A stretch of 64,000 nt of DNA from Sulfitobacter sp. BSw21498 (lineage in GTDB: Bacteria > Pseudomonadota > Alphaproteobacteria > Rhodobacterales > Rhodobacteraceae), in NCBI RefSeq assembly GCF_006064855.1, contig NZ_CP040753.1, positions 2,046,001 through 2,110,000 on the forward strand. Direction: 5' to 3'. The notes below the pieces were generated by a model. That model was not told the origin of the DNA. It worked only from the letters and a program-made list of their open reading frames with translations, and searched no databases. Numbering within the stretch: position 1 is the first letter of the stretch; every line of letters begins with the position of its first letter. The position numbers were made by a program, and so were the translations under genes. Positions 25,658 through 35,070 of this stretch are shown here, in pieces.

Positions 25658-27564
25658 CGCTTTGGCTACTCCCCCTTCTGCCGATTTTGTCAGGCGTGAT
25701 CATCGCGGTGATGGGTGATCGGTCGCGCGGCCGGCTTGGAGGGTTGGCAGTGACCGTGCTTGGCGGGACTTTCGTCTTGGCGTTAGCTGCCGTCACACAA
25801 GAATGGACCGCGTACTTGATCTGGTCGGATGCACTCCGGCTTACCGCCTCTCTCACGCCGATCTCAGCGGCGGTGGCTCTCATGGTTCCCGCCATAGCAC
25901 TTGCTGTTGTCTTTCACGCCACACAGCATGAACAAGCGCGTGGGCTGGGACGGCTAACTGGCATCATGATCCTGTTCACAGGCGGTATGGAATTGGTTGT
26001 CGTCGCCGATGATCTTTTGACGCTGCTTATCGGCTGGGAGCTAATTGGTGCCTGTTCCTGGGCGCTGATCTCGCACAAGTGGCGCGACATCGAAAATCCG
26101 CGTTCGGGCCTTTATGCTTTCGTAATGACGCGCTTCGGTGACCTTGGACTTTTTGCCGCTGCGATGGCGCTCTACTCCGCCACGGGGTCTTTCGATTATG
26201 CCGGTATCGCAACGCTCGAAGGCACGTTTCAGTGGATCGTGGCCTTTGGAATCCTTCTTTCGGCGGCCTCAAAGGCCGGACAGGTTCCCTTCTCGCCTTG
26301 GCTGTTTCGGGCGATGGCTGGCCCCAGTTCGGTCTCGGCGCTTCTCCATGCGGCGACGCTGGTGGCAGCCGGTGCCTATATCATCGCGCGTCTTGAGCCA
26401 TCCTTGTCCCTCGCTCCCGGGTTTAGCGTCGCGGCGATCTCGATCGGGTTAATCACTGCTTTGGCGGGAGGGGTCACCGGGGTTTTGCAGAACCACGCCA
26501 AACGGCTGCTTGCGGCGTCCACCTCGGCCCAACTGGGATTTATGTTCGTTGCAGTCGGTGCGGGGTATCCGGGGATCGCGGTGCTGCACTTGATTGTCCA
26601 CGCCACATTCAAAGCGCCGCTTTTCCTTTCGGCTGGCCTCGCAGGGGATGCTGCGGGGAGCTACCGCCTGGATAAAATGATGCTGGGCCAATCGATGCCA
26701 ATCGTCGGGGGGCTTACAGCGATAGCAGCCGTCGGGCTTGCCGGGATGCCACCTGCGGGCGGTGGTTGGAGCAAGGAAGAGATCATTAAAGCGGTTGAAC
26801 ATACCGGGTATTGGCTGCCAATCGCAGTGATGCTCGGCGGCGCACTGAGCGCGGCCTATACGACGCGCTTCTTATTGCTGGCATTTAGCTGGCGCGGCGA
26901 TGACGAGCGGTCAATCGAAGTGCCTGGCAGGATGGAAACCCTCGGACTGGGTATCCTCGCTGCATTAACGCTGACAACAAGCCTTCTGTGGTATCCGCCC
27001 CTGGCTGAGGCATTTGCCGCCCTATTGGACATGACGCTCCCCAAAGGCAGCCCTTTGATGCTTGGCCTTTCGCTGAGCTTTGTCGCCGCCGGTGTCTTGG
27101 GCGGCGTCTATCTGGTGCGGCGACACCCTACGCTTGGAACAAGCGGTGCCACTGCTGCCGCCTCAGATTGGCTCGGGCTGTCCAAGTTGATCACCATCGC
27201 CGTTGTGCGACCCATTGATGCGCTTGCCCGTACAGCGGCTTGGATTGACGACACTCTCATTGACGCGGGGCCTCGTGGGGTCGCTTTCATGGGCCGCAAA
27301 GGGGCGGCTTTTATCGCGGAGGTGGACAACCGTGTTGTTGATCAGGGTATCCGCAACACTGCTGCATTTGGCGACTGGCTTGCTCAGGTCAGCGACCGCT
27401 TCGGGGAGACGATCTCTGATGGCATACCCGAAGGCAGTGCGCGCTTGACCGGTATGTTAGGCCGCGACATTCGCCGCCTGCAAACCGGGCTCTCGCACCA
27501 CTATTACGCTTACATTATCGGCGGCGTCATCGCCGTGATCGCCATTCTCGCTGCAGGAGCATGA
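25654..27564 (+). CDS. Complex-I-like subunit L (NuoL family proton channel)
   Basis: 636 residues with about 16 membrane helices. Key residues of the antiporter-like fold are visible: Glu in GWELIGACSWALI, the Lys in LLSAASKAGQVPFSPWLF, and the discontinuous-helix segment AGPSSVSALLHAATLVAAGA. The C-terminal part carries a long amphipathic extension (residues of about 520-610) before a last helix, as in NuoL. It would be a proton-translocating channel. The ATG overlaps the subunit K stop. Confidence 0.92.
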   Translation: MTLWLLPLLPILSGVIIAVMGDRSRGRLGGLAVTVLGGTFVLALAAVTQEWTAYLIWSDALRLTASLTPISAAVALMVPAIALAVVFHATQHEQARGLGRLTGIMILFTGGMELVVVADDLLTLLIGWELIGACSWALISHKWRDIENPRSGLYAFVMTRFGDLGLFAAAMALYSATGSFDYAGIATLEGTFQWIVAFGILLSAASKAGQVPFSPWLFRAMAGPSSVSALLHAATLVAAGAYIIARLEPSLSLAPGFSVAAISIGLITALAGGVTGVLQNHAKRLLAASTSAQLGFMFVAVGAGYPGIAVLHLIVHATFKAPLFLSAGLAGDAAGSYRLDKMMLGQSMPIVGGLTAIAAVGLAGMPPAGGGWSKEEIIKAVEHTGYWLPIAVMLGGALSAAYTTRFLLLAFSWRGDDERSIEVPGRMETLGLGILAALTLTTSLLWYPPLAEAFAALLDMTLPKGSPLMLGLSLSFVAAGVLGGVYLVRRHPTLGTSGATAAASDWLGLSKLITIAVVRPIDALARTAAWIDDTLIDAGPRGVAFMGRKGAAFIAEVDNRVVDQGIRNTAAFGDWLAQVSDRFGETISDGIPEGSARLTGMLGRDIRRLQTGLSHHYYAYIIGGVIAVIAILAAGA

Positions 27565-27565
27565 C

Positions 27566-29053
27566 ATGCTGACACTCGCCATCCTGATCCCGATGCTGGG
27601 CGCTTTGGCGCTGACCGTTCTGCCCAGCCTCGGCCATGCCGCTGCCCGCATCATCGCGGTCGCAACCTCAACCTTATCGTTCTTGCTGCTGCTCATCGTT
27701 TGGTATCAGTTTGACACCGGCGCAGGGGCACCCGCGTTCCAGTCTTATGCCGAGGCCCCCTGGATCCCGTCGCTTGGGGTGTTCTGGCGCGTCGGCGTCG
27801 ATGGCATGTCCCTGTCCCTTTCGTTGATGAGTGGCGTCCTCTTTATCGCTTGTATCGCATGGCCGATGGAAAACCCCGAACGTCCCTGCGCCTACTATGC
27901 ATGGTTTCTGTTTCTGGAGTCGGTGTCGCTGGGCCTATTCATGGTTCTTGATCTACTGATTTTCTATGTCTTCTTTGATCTCAGCCTTGTCGGGATGTTC
28001 TTCCTAATCGGACGGTGGGGCCATGGTGACGCCCAAGGTGCGGCGCTCAAGTTCTTTATCTACACGTTGGCGGGGTCCCTCGCGATTTTGCTGGCGATTA
28101 TCGGGCTGGTGCTGACAGTTGACCCAATCACGTTTGACATGCGCGCCTTGATTGCTGCGCAGCCATTGGCAGGGATGGATTTGCGGGGTGGTTTGATCCT
28201 TTTGGGCTTCGTTCTGGGGTTTGCCGTCAAAGCCCCGCTGTTTCCGGTTCACACATGGTTGCCACCTGCGCACGTCATGGCACCGGGGCCGGTGTCGGCC
28301 ATCCTCGCTGGCGTCTTGCTGAAGATGGGGACCTATGGGCTTGTGCGGATCCCCTTTCAGATGATGCGCGAAACCTTCGCCGATTATGCATTGCCACTGG
28401 CGATCGTGGCACTCGCTTCTATCCTGTGGGGAGCCATTGTCGCCTTGGGGCAGACCGACCTAAAACGGCGCATCGCCTACACTTCGGTCAATCATATGGG
28501 CTATACCGTCTTGGGCATCGCCGCCGCAGGAGCCTTGTTGAACGGCGCAGATGGCGCGCGCGAAATGGCTTTGACCGGTGCGGTGGTCGAAATGGTGGCG
28601 CACGGGTTAATCACCGGCGCGCTCTTCTTGATTGCCGGTGGCTTCTGGGCGCGCAGTGGGACCTATGACATGGATGCTTACGGCGGGCTGGCCAAAGTGG
28701 CTCCTCGCCTGACAACCGCTGCCGTGATTGCGGCCTTTGCCAGCCTCGGGTTGCCAGGGTTGGCCGGATTTGTGGCGGAAGTGCAGATCTTTGTCGGCAC
28801 CTTTGCCGTCTTTCCGGTGATCGCTGCGATTGGTCTGCTGGGCATTCTCATTACTGCCGCGCTCTTTCTGCGGCTGCTGCAACAGGTGTTCTTTGGTGAC
28901 CTGCCAAAAGCGCGCGAGGGGTTTGCCGATGTCAGCTTACGTGAAGGCAGCATTCTTGCAGCGATCTTGGCGCTGGTCATTCTAATCGGCATCTATCCGC
29001 GCTGGTTGCTTGATCTGATCGGCAGCGCCTCCTCTGCCATAATAGGGAGCTGA
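27566..29053 (+). CDS. Complex-I-like subunit M (NuoM family proton channel)
   Basis: 495 residues with about 14 membrane helices. The segment FAVKAPLFPVHTWLPPAHVM then APGPVSAILAGVLLKMGTYG is the NuoM core with its Lys. The Glu normally found in helix 5 (FWE..L.PM) appears here as Asp in YVFFDLSLVGMFFLIG. It starts one base after subunit L and is followed by subunit N after three bases. Confidence 0.92.
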   Translation: MLTLAILIPMLGALALTVLPSLGHAAARIIAVATSTLSFLLLLIVWYQFDTGAGAPAFQSYAEAPWIPSLGVFWRVGVDGMSLSLSLMSGVLFIACIAWPMENPERPCAYYAWFLFLESVSLGLFMVLDLLIFYVFFDLSLVGMFFLIGRWGHGDAQGAALKFFIYTLAGSLAILLAIIGLVLTVDPITFDMRALIAAQPLAGMDLRGGLILLGFVLGFAVKAPLFPVHTWLPPAHVMAPGPVSAILAGVLLKMGTYGLVRIPFQMMRETFADYALPLAIVALASILWGAIVALGQTDLKRRIAYTSVNHMGYTVLGIAAAGALLNGADGAREMALTGAVVEMVAHGLITGALFLIAGGFWARSGTYDMDAYGGLAKVAPRLTTAAVIAAFASLGLPGLAGFVAEVQIFVGTFAVFPVIAAIGLLGILITAALFLRLLQQVFFGDLPKAREGFADVSLREGSILAAILALVILIGIYPRWLLDLIGSASSAIIGS

Positions 29054-29056
29054 CCG

Positions 29057-30469
29057 GTGCCAATCGGCGACGTATCCCCTGAGATCGCGATCATCGTGGC
29101 GGCAGTGTTGGCGCTGCTGTTTGCGGCCTTTGCGCCCCGACGAATGCAGGCCGGATCGGCACTCATCGCCCTTGCAGGCATTGCCGTCGCCATTGCTTTG
29201 GTTCTGGGGCAATTGGGGGAAACCCGGTTCACCTTTTCAGGAACTTGGGCGCTGGACGGAGCGAGCCTTTGGGCGCGATTGATGATCCTGCTGGGCACGG
29301 CCTTTTGTATTCTCCTGGCACCTGGCTGGTTCCGCACCGATCCACGCCATGGAGAATATTATACGATCCTCCTACTTGGTGCGCTTGGGGCTATGGCAAT
29401 GGCCGGTGCCGGAGATCTGTTACAGCTCACTATCGCGGTGCTGCTGTCTTCAGTCACCGGCTACACGCTGGCCGCGTGGCACCGCGACTGGGCGCTGTCC
29501 ATCGAAGCTGGCATGAAATATTTCCTCATGGGCGCGCTGGCAAACGCATTGCTGATTACCGGGGTCACCTTGATGCTGGGACTCTTGGGGAACACCGGAT
29601 ACGCAGATATTGCCGCTTCATTAAGGCTCGGCACTGGGCTTTCTCCGCTGCTCTTCGTCGGATTTGCGCTAACCCTAACCGGCGTCGCATTCAAACTGGG
29701 TGCAGTACCCGCGCATGCATGGTTGCCCGATGTGGCCGAAGGCGCACCGGTCCCTTCAGCCGCATTCCTGACGGTCGTGCCCAAGATCGGCGCGGCCATC
29801 GCATTGGCCCGCCTCGTACAGCTTGTGCCCCCGGAATTTCTTGGCCTGCGCCCGCTGATTGCGATTTTAGCCGCAGCGACAATGACCTTGGGCAATCTGG
29901 CCGCCTTTTGGCAAGATGATATCCGCCGGCTAATCGGCTGGTCCTCGGTGGCACAGGCAGGCTACGTGTTGATGGCCGTCACCGTTCTGGGGCTTAGTCC
30001 AGATGCGCTGAGCGCCCTGCTGGCCTTCATAGCCAGCTATGCGATAGGCAATCTCGCTGCCTTCGCAGTCGTGGCATACCTCCGCGGGCGCACGGCTATC
30101 GCCGACTACGACGGCTTGGCCAAGCGGCGCCCGATCGTGGCGACGGTTTTGGTGATCTCTTTCCTGTCACTGGTCGGGATTCCGCCAACGGTCGGTTTTC
30201 TGGGCAAACTGGCCTTATTCATCACCACGATAGACGGCGGCTATACTTGGCTCGCTGTAGTGGCTGCCGCGAACACCGTTGCTTCGTTGTTCTATTATGC
30301 GCGGGTCATGGGCCGTGTCTATTTCAACAAACCGCCAGAAGATATCGCTGTGCTTGATCGCTCAAGTGGTGTGGCAGTGTTGATCGGCGGCATTTTGGTG
30401 ATCGGCGGAGCTGTGTTGGCCGGAAGCGCGTTCACAGCCTTTCAACTCAGCCAGCTATTGCCGGGATAA
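29057..30469 (+). CDS. Complex-I-like subunit N (NuoN family proton channel)
   Basis: 470 residues starting with GTG. The Lys-bearing segment AFKLGAVPAHAWLPDVAEGA and VPSAAFLTVVPKIGAAIALA match NuoN. The Glu usually seen in helix 5 (GLELLSL) is not found in the corresponding DLLQLTIAVLLSSVTGYTL. Last membrane subunit of the operon. No genes for NuoC, E, F, G or I are present before or after it within the window. Confidence 0.9.
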   Translation: MPIGDVSPEIAIIVAAVLALLFAAFAPRRMQAGSALIALAGIAVAIALVLGQLGETRFTFSGTWALDGASLWARLMILLGTAFCILLAPGWFRTDPRHGEYYTILLLGALGAMAMAGAGDLLQLTIAVLLSSVTGYTLAAWHRDWALSIEAGMKYFLMGALANALLITGVTLMLGLLGNTGYADIAASLRLGTGLSPLLFVGFALTLTGVAFKLGAVPAHAWLPDVAEGAPVPSAAFLTVVPKIGAAIALARLVQLVPPEFLGLRPLIAILAAATMTLGNLAAFWQDDIRRLIGWSSVAQAGYVLMAVTVLGLSPDALSALLAFIASYAIGNLAAFAVVAYLRGRTAIADYDGLAKRRPIVATVLVISFLSLVGIPPTVGFLGKLALFITTIDGGYTWLAVVAAANTVASLFYYARVMGRVYFNKPPEDIAVLDRSSGVAVLIGGILVIGGAVLAGSAFTAFQLSQLLPG

Positions 30470-30514
30470 CTGCATCATGTGGCAAATTTAACAAGTTTTT
30501 ATAGGATAACCGAA

Positions 30515-31381
30515 ATGAAAGACTGCCTCATCATCGGTGGGGGGCCAGCGGGTCTTACCGCCGCACTATACCTTGCCCGCTTTCTGCGCGAGGTCGTGGT
30601 CTTCGATGCGCGCGAAGGACGGGCGCTGAAAATACCCAAGACGCACAATCTCGCTCCCTTTCCTGACGGCATTTCGGGCGAGGACTTGCTTGGTCGGATG
30701 CAATCCCATGCCGAAACTTATGGCGCAGAGATCGTCAATGATGAGGTGCTGGAGGTTTCCAAAACAGATGGCGCATTCCGTGTGACGACCGCAAATGTCA
30801 CCACCACTGCACGGACCGTTATTATGGCCTCCGGCGTGATCAACCATGGCCCGCCACTTTCAAAACAGGATCATGACCTCGGTCTGTCGCGCGGGCTTAT
30901 CCGCTATTGCCCGATATGTGACGCTTATGAAGTTCGCGGCAAAAGGATCGGTGTGTTGGGGCATGGCGAACACGGGCTGGCAGAGGCCCGCTTTATTCGC
31001 AGTTATTCCGACGATGTGACGCTCATCCCACCCGAGGGGTACGTGCCAAATGCCACCGATGATATCGGAGTTTTAGCGTCGCCGATGCGCCGCCTGTCTT
31101 TGACAGACACTCAAGTTCTGGTCGAGGTGGAGACGGGCGAGCAGCATCTGTTCGATACGCTCTATGTGGCCCTCGGCACCAGCCCGCGTTCTGATCTTCC
31201 CGTATCGATCGGCGCAAAGTGCAATGCATCTGGATGTGTCGTCGTTGATGCTAAGCAGGAAACCTCGGTTGCGGGTCTCTATGCCATCGGCGATATCGTC
31301 GAGGGGCTTGATCAGATCGCTTTTGCAATGGGACAAGGTGCGGTGGCCGCGACGGCGATCCATAACGCTTTGCGCAAGTAA
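30515..31381 (+). CDS. Thioredoxin-reductase-like FAD/NAD(P) oxidoreductase
   Basis: 288 residues from the ATG at 30515 (behind AGGATAA); the GTG at 30479 is less likely. The N-terminal FAD motif is DCLIIGGGPAGLTAALYLAR, the redox-active disulfide is YCPICDAYE (usually CATCDG in TrxB), an NAD(P) motif begins at GKRIGVLGHGEHG, and the C-terminal FAD motif is VAGLYAIGDIVEGLDQIAFA. It probably passes electrons from NAD(P)H to a disulfide or another acceptor in the cytoplasm. It lies 46 bases after subunit N on the same strand and is likely in the operon; it is the only electron-input candidate there. Confidence 0.85.
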   Translation: MKDCLIIGGGPAGLTAALYLARFLREVVVFDAREGRALKIPKTHNLAPFPDGISGEDLLGRMQSHAETYGAEIVNDEVLEVSKTDGAFRVTTANVTTTARTVIMASGVINHGPPLSKQDHDLGLSRGLIRYCPICDAYEVRGKRIGVLGHGEHGLAEARFIRSYSDDVTLIPPEGYVPNATDDIGVLASPMRRLSLTDTQVLVEVETGEQHLFDTLYVALGTSPRSDLPVSIGAKCNASGCVVVDAKQETSVAGLYAIGDIVEGLDQIAFAMGQGAVAATAIHNALRK

Positions 31382-31465
31382 AGCTGCGAGACTGAACGCA
31401 CTTTCAACATTTGACTGACTGTGTTAGCTGCTCAAGACATTTTAGATTTTTCCAAACGGGATGAC

Positions 31466-31801
31466 ATGACACAGGCGAGGAACACAATTTTGGTTTTTCT
31501 GCTGGCGCTGACAATGACATTGTCTTCGCTCATGACGCATGCTGCGGGTGCTGCACCCGCTGGTTTGACATCCGGTGAAATGGCTTCTGTTCACACGGCT
31601 TCGATGTGTGGCCTTCCCAGTGGGATGAGTGGCGATGGATGTGCCGCAATGGCAGGCCACTGCCTGATCGCTTCTTGCGATCCCTACACTCTGTCACAAC
31701 CTTCGGCGATCCGCTTTGAGGTCAGCCACCCTGCACTGCACATAAAATCCTACAGAATTTTCGCCACGATCGAGATCCCGCCACCGCGCGCGACAAGCTA
31801 A
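31466..31801 (+). CDS. Small exported Cys-containing protein upstream of copA
   Basis: 111 residues from the ATG at 31466; the frame begins earlier (31421) but the signal peptide TILVFLLALTMTLSSLMTHA favours this start. The mature part has Cys in SMCGLPSG, GDGCAAMAGHCLIASCDP and Met-rich surroundings. Short exported Cys/Met proteins are often encoded beside copA/copB, so copper binding is plausible. No family assignment. Confidence 0.6.
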   Translation: MTQARNTILVFLLALTMTLSSLMTHAAGAAPAGLTSGEMASVHTASMCGLPSGMSGDGCAAMAGHCLIASCDPYTLSQPSAIRFEVSHPALHIKSYRIFATIEIPPPRATS

Positions 31802-31965
31802 AGCCAACGCCTGTTTTTAACCAATCTTAAAGGTCGGTTATCTTTAGACGTGTAACCGCGATCTGAATGCATCCGCGGCTTTTGGCGAACTCACATATAG
31901 ACAAAGAAACTCACGTCGCGTTCTCGCGCGCCGTTCTCATTTGTAAATCATTGAAAGGAATGGAA

Positions 31966-33795
31966 ATGAATTCCATTGCCATGTTCCGCGCGGCCCTTTT
32001 GGGGTTGGCGGTAACCACTTTGGGCGGGCTAAGCGCCTCTGCTGAAACCTATGACATCAGCGTCGACAACATCCGTATCGACACCGGTGACTTCAAGAAA
32101 AAGGGCGTCGGCTATAACAACAGCCAGATCCCTACTGTTCTGCGCTTCAAAGAGGGTGAAAACGTCATCCTCAATGTCAAAAACAACCTGCGCGAGTCGA
32201 CGTCGATCCACTGGCACGGTCTGATCCTGCCGTTCCGCCAAGACGGCGTGCCCGGTATCAGCTTTAACGGCATCAAGCCGGGCACTACCTTCACCTATAA
32301 CTTTCCGATCAAACAGGCAGGCACCTATTGGTTCCACAGCCACTCCGGCTTCCAAGAACCTGACGGAGCTTACGGCGCGATTGTGATCGAACCTAAGGGC
32401 CACGATCCTATCCATGCCGATCGCGATTATGTCGTGCAATTGACCGATAAACACCCCCACAGTGGCAACAAGATTTTCCGCAATGTGAAACGCTCGGCGG
32501 ATTACTATAACCGCTCGCAACGCACGCTTGATGACCTGCTGAACGACGCTCAGGCAGACGGGCTGAAAGCGACCCTCAAAGACCGCAAGATGTGGGGCAA
32601 GATGCGGATGACCCCGACCGACGTCGAGGACATCCAAGGCTTCACCGCCCTGATCAACGGGCAGAGCACCAAACAAAACTGGACCGGCCTGTTCAAAGCA
32701 GGTGAAAAAGTCCGCCTGCGGCTCATCAACTCGTCAGCAATGACCTATTTCGATGTGCGCGTGCCCGGCCTGAAGATGACGGTCGTCCAAGCGGACGGCA
32801 ATAATGTCAAACCTGTTGTGGTCGACGAGTTGCGCATCGCGGTCGCCGAGACCTACGACGTGATCGTCGAGCCGCGCAAAAACATGCCCTACTCGGTGAT
32901 CGCTGAGTCGATGGGCCGCACGGGTCTGGTGCGCGGTACCCTGTCACCGCAGGCCGGACTTGTTGGTGGTGTTCCCCGTTTGCGCCCGCAACCGCTTCTT
33001 ACCATGGCTGATATGTCCGGCATGATGGGCGGCATGGGCATGGATATGAACGGCATGAGCATGGGCGGCATGGACATGGGCGGTATGAAAATGAACCTTA
33101 CCGATACCGGCATGAACGACATGGCCGGAATGGAGATGCCGAAAGCTGGCGCTGATCCACACGCAGGCCATGACATGGCAAACATGGATATGGGCGATAT
33201 GAAGATGCCCAAGAAGAAGGCTGATGCTCACGCGGGGCACAACATGAAGAACATGGACATGGGCGGCAAGAAAATGTCCAAGAAATCCATGGCAGGCATG
33301 AACGACATGAACGGCAAAACTGAGTTCTATGCGCAGGGCAGCGGATTGACGCCCCATGCAGCGAACGGCGGCAAGTTTCTATCCTATGACGACCTGAAAG
33401 CCAGCAACCCGCTGTTTCGTGATCGCAAGCCGACGCGCACGATCGAGCTGCGTCTGACCGGCAATATGGAGCGTTATATCTGGTCGATCAACGGCGTTAA
33501 GATGGAAGATGCCGACCCGATCGTGCTGAACTATGGCGAGCGTGTACGCTTTAAGTTCGTGAACGAGACGATGATGGCGCACCCGATGCACCTGCACGGC
33601 ATGTGGTCCTTGCTTGATACCGGCAAGGGCAAGTGGAACCCCATCAAGCATACCGTCAACATCAATCCCGGTACCACGGTCTATACCGAAACCGAAGTGG
33701 ACGCCTCGGGTCAGTGGGCCTTCCACTGCCACCTGTCCTACCACGCCGAAGCGGGCATGTTCCGCAAAGTCGTCGTTGTTGGTGGTCCGGCATGA
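31966..33795 (+). CDS. copA: Copper-resistance multicopper oxidase CopA
   Basis: 609 residues from the ATG at 31966, which is correctly spaced from AAAGGA (an in-frame ATG at 31960 is too close). The signal peptide (MFRAALLGLAVTTLGGLSAS then A) has no twin-arginine, whereas many CopA proteins use Tat. Copper-site motifs are complete: SIHWHGLILP, YWFHSHSGFQ, HPMHLHGMW and WAFHCHLSYHAEAGM (type 1, 2 and 3 sites). A Met/His-rich insert fills about residues 346-450 (repeats such as GMSMGGMDMGGMKM and DPHAGHDMANMDMGDM), as in CopA/PcoA. It oxidises or sequesters Cu(I) in the periplasm. copB follows after 29 bases. Confidence 0.95.
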   Translation: MNSIAMFRAALLGLAVTTLGGLSASAETYDISVDNIRIDTGDFKKKGVGYNNSQIPTVLRFKEGENVILNVKNNLRESTSIHWHGLILPFRQDGVPGISFNGIKPGTTFTYNFPIKQAGTYWFHSHSGFQEPDGAYGAIVIEPKGHDPIHADRDYVVQLTDKHPHSGNKIFRNVKRSADYYNRSQRTLDDLLNDAQADGLKATLKDRKMWGKMRMTPTDVEDIQGFTALINGQSTKQNWTGLFKAGEKVRLRLINSSAMTYFDVRVPGLKMTVVQADGNNVKPVVVDELRIAVAETYDVIVEPRKNMPYSVIAESMGRTGLVRGTLSPQAGLVGGVPRLRPQPLLTMADMSGMMGGMGMDMNGMSMGGMDMGGMKMNLTDTGMNDMAGMEMPKAGADPHAGHDMANMDMGDMKMPKKKADAHAGHNMKNMDMGGKKMSKKSMAGMNDMNGKTEFYAQGSGLTPHAANGGKFLSYDDLKASNPLFRDRKPTRTIELRLTGNMERYIWSINGVKMEDADPIVLNYGERVRFKFVNETMMAHPMHLHGMWSLLDTGKGKWNPIKHTVNINPGTTVYTETEVDASGQWAFHCHLSYHAEAGMFRKVVVVGGPA

Positions 33796-33824
33796 GCTCT
33801 CATACAAATCTAAAAGGTACTCAG

Positions 33825-34541
33825 ATGAAAAACCTTATCACGTCCGGAGCAGTGGCTCTGGCAACCTTTACCGCAGGCGCTGCCTTAGCAGAGCCTGGTG
33901 TCCCACCGCTGATCTATGGCGTTCAAGTCGAACAGCTTGAATATCGTTTTGGCGAAAATGACGAAGAGCTCCTCGTTTGGGATTTCGACGCCATGGTCGG
34001 CAATGACGAATTGAAGCTCGTATTCAGAAGCGAAGCAGAAATGGAAACATCGTCAAACGACTTCGAGACGCTGGAAAACCAGCTGCGTTTGCAAAAGCCG
34101 ATCTCGGATTTCTTTGATGCCGCTGTCGGCGTGCATGCCAGCACCCCGACCGACGGGCCCGACCGGTATAATCTGGTGGTCGGCGTCAAAGGGCTCGCGC
34201 CGCAGTGGTTCGAGATCGACGCAGATCTTTACCTTTCCGAGCACCCGTTTGGCCGGTTTGAGGCTGAATACGAGGCTCTGCTGACCAATCGGTTGATCCT
34301 GACGCCAAGCCTCGAAGTCAACATGCCGTTCAAGGACGACATCGAAGCGGGCCAAGCGGCTGGCGGTGCAACGATCGAGATTGGCGCACGGCTAAGTTAT
34401 GACCTCGTAGGTCGCGCCATTTCGCCTTACGTCGGGGTGAATTACGAGAAATCCTTTGGCGGCACGGCCGACCTGACCGAGGCTGCGGGAGGCCAAAGTG
34501 ACAACCTTTCCCTTGTGGTTGGCACGCGTCTTTTTTTCTAA
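33825..34541 (+). CDS. copB: Copper-resistance outer-membrane protein CopB
   Basis: 238 residues from the ATG at 33825 behind AAAGG; signal peptide MKNLITSGAVALATFTAGAA then LA. The mature protein matches the CopB/PcoB beta-barrel: YGVQVEQLEYRFGENDEELL, WFEIDADLYLSEHPFGRFEA, and a C-terminal VVGTRLFF with terminal Phe. The Met/His-rich N-terminal region found in longer CopB proteins is missing. It acts with CopA in copper tolerance. A hairpin downstream probably ends the transcript. Confidence 0.93.
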   Translation: MKNLITSGAVALATFTAGAALAEPGVPPLIYGVQVEQLEYRFGENDEELLVWDFDAMVGNDELKLVFRSEAEMETSSNDFETLENQLRLQKPISDFFDAAVGVHASTPTDGPDRYNLVVGVKGLAPQWFEIDADLYLSEHPFGRFEAEYEALLTNRLILTPSLEVNMPFKDDIEAGQAAGGATIEIGARLSYDLVGRAISPYVGVNYEKSFGGTADLTEAAGGQSDNLSLVVGTRLFF

Positions 34542-34558
34542 CGCTTGATTAGTGAGTT

Positions 34559-34588
34559 ACCGTCCCGCTGGCATTACTGCGGGACGGT
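34559..34588 (+). terminator. Hairpin after copB
   Basis: ACCGTCCCGC (34559-34568) pairs with GCGGGACGGT (34579-34588) over 10 perfect bases around a 10-base loop. No T-run follows, so termination efficiency is uncertain. Confidence 0.5.
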
Positions 34589-35070
34589 GCGCCCCGTTGG
34601 CCGGCATGTCTCGTTTAACTTTTAGACTCGTTCGTACTTTGGCTTAGATGATTTGATAGTTCTCATCTGCCGCCTTTTTGCGCTGTGCTATATTGAGCAT
34701 GATCGCGGTAAAACGCTCAGCCCGCCAAACCACAACCTTTCCCCGCACGTTGTTCGGGACTTAGATGGGCAACGCGAATTCGGTGGCGGAATGTCGTGAA
34801 CTAAAGGTCATCTATTGCGGTTGCCGGCGCGAGCCGGCTGCATGCCGCGATCTAACACAAACTTAAAAAATGGGCTCGTCGAAACGATACCAAAATGTTT
34901 CCGCTCTTTGTTGGGTTAATTCAAGAACGGTATTCCGATTTCCTTTTTGTGGTAAGTTAACAAGGATCCGGAACGCACCCATCGGTGCGTTCCTAAGAAA
35001 CTTATCCGAAGGAATATCGTTTTAGAGTGACATGCGACTTTCCGGATGAAGCTGCAATCCTTCTAATCTC
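34589..35070. other. Non-coding stretch between copB and the exported DUF305 gene
   Basis: About 480 bases with no convincing gene. A second hairpin, GGAACGCACC (34970-34979) with GGTGCGTTCC (34984-34993), lies 78 bases past the stop of the DUF305 gene on the minus strand and may end it. The rest looks degenerate. Confidence 0.5.

Noticed and set aside
22243-30469. Interpretation as an Mrp-type Na+/H+ antiporter
   Set aside because: Subunits A and H and three separate L/M/N channels are present, and MrpB, E, F and G are missing; complex-I ancestry fits better.
33003-33300. ATGGGC/ATGAAC repeats in copA as a separate repeat element
   Set aside because: They encode the Met-rich insert typical of CopA proteins.
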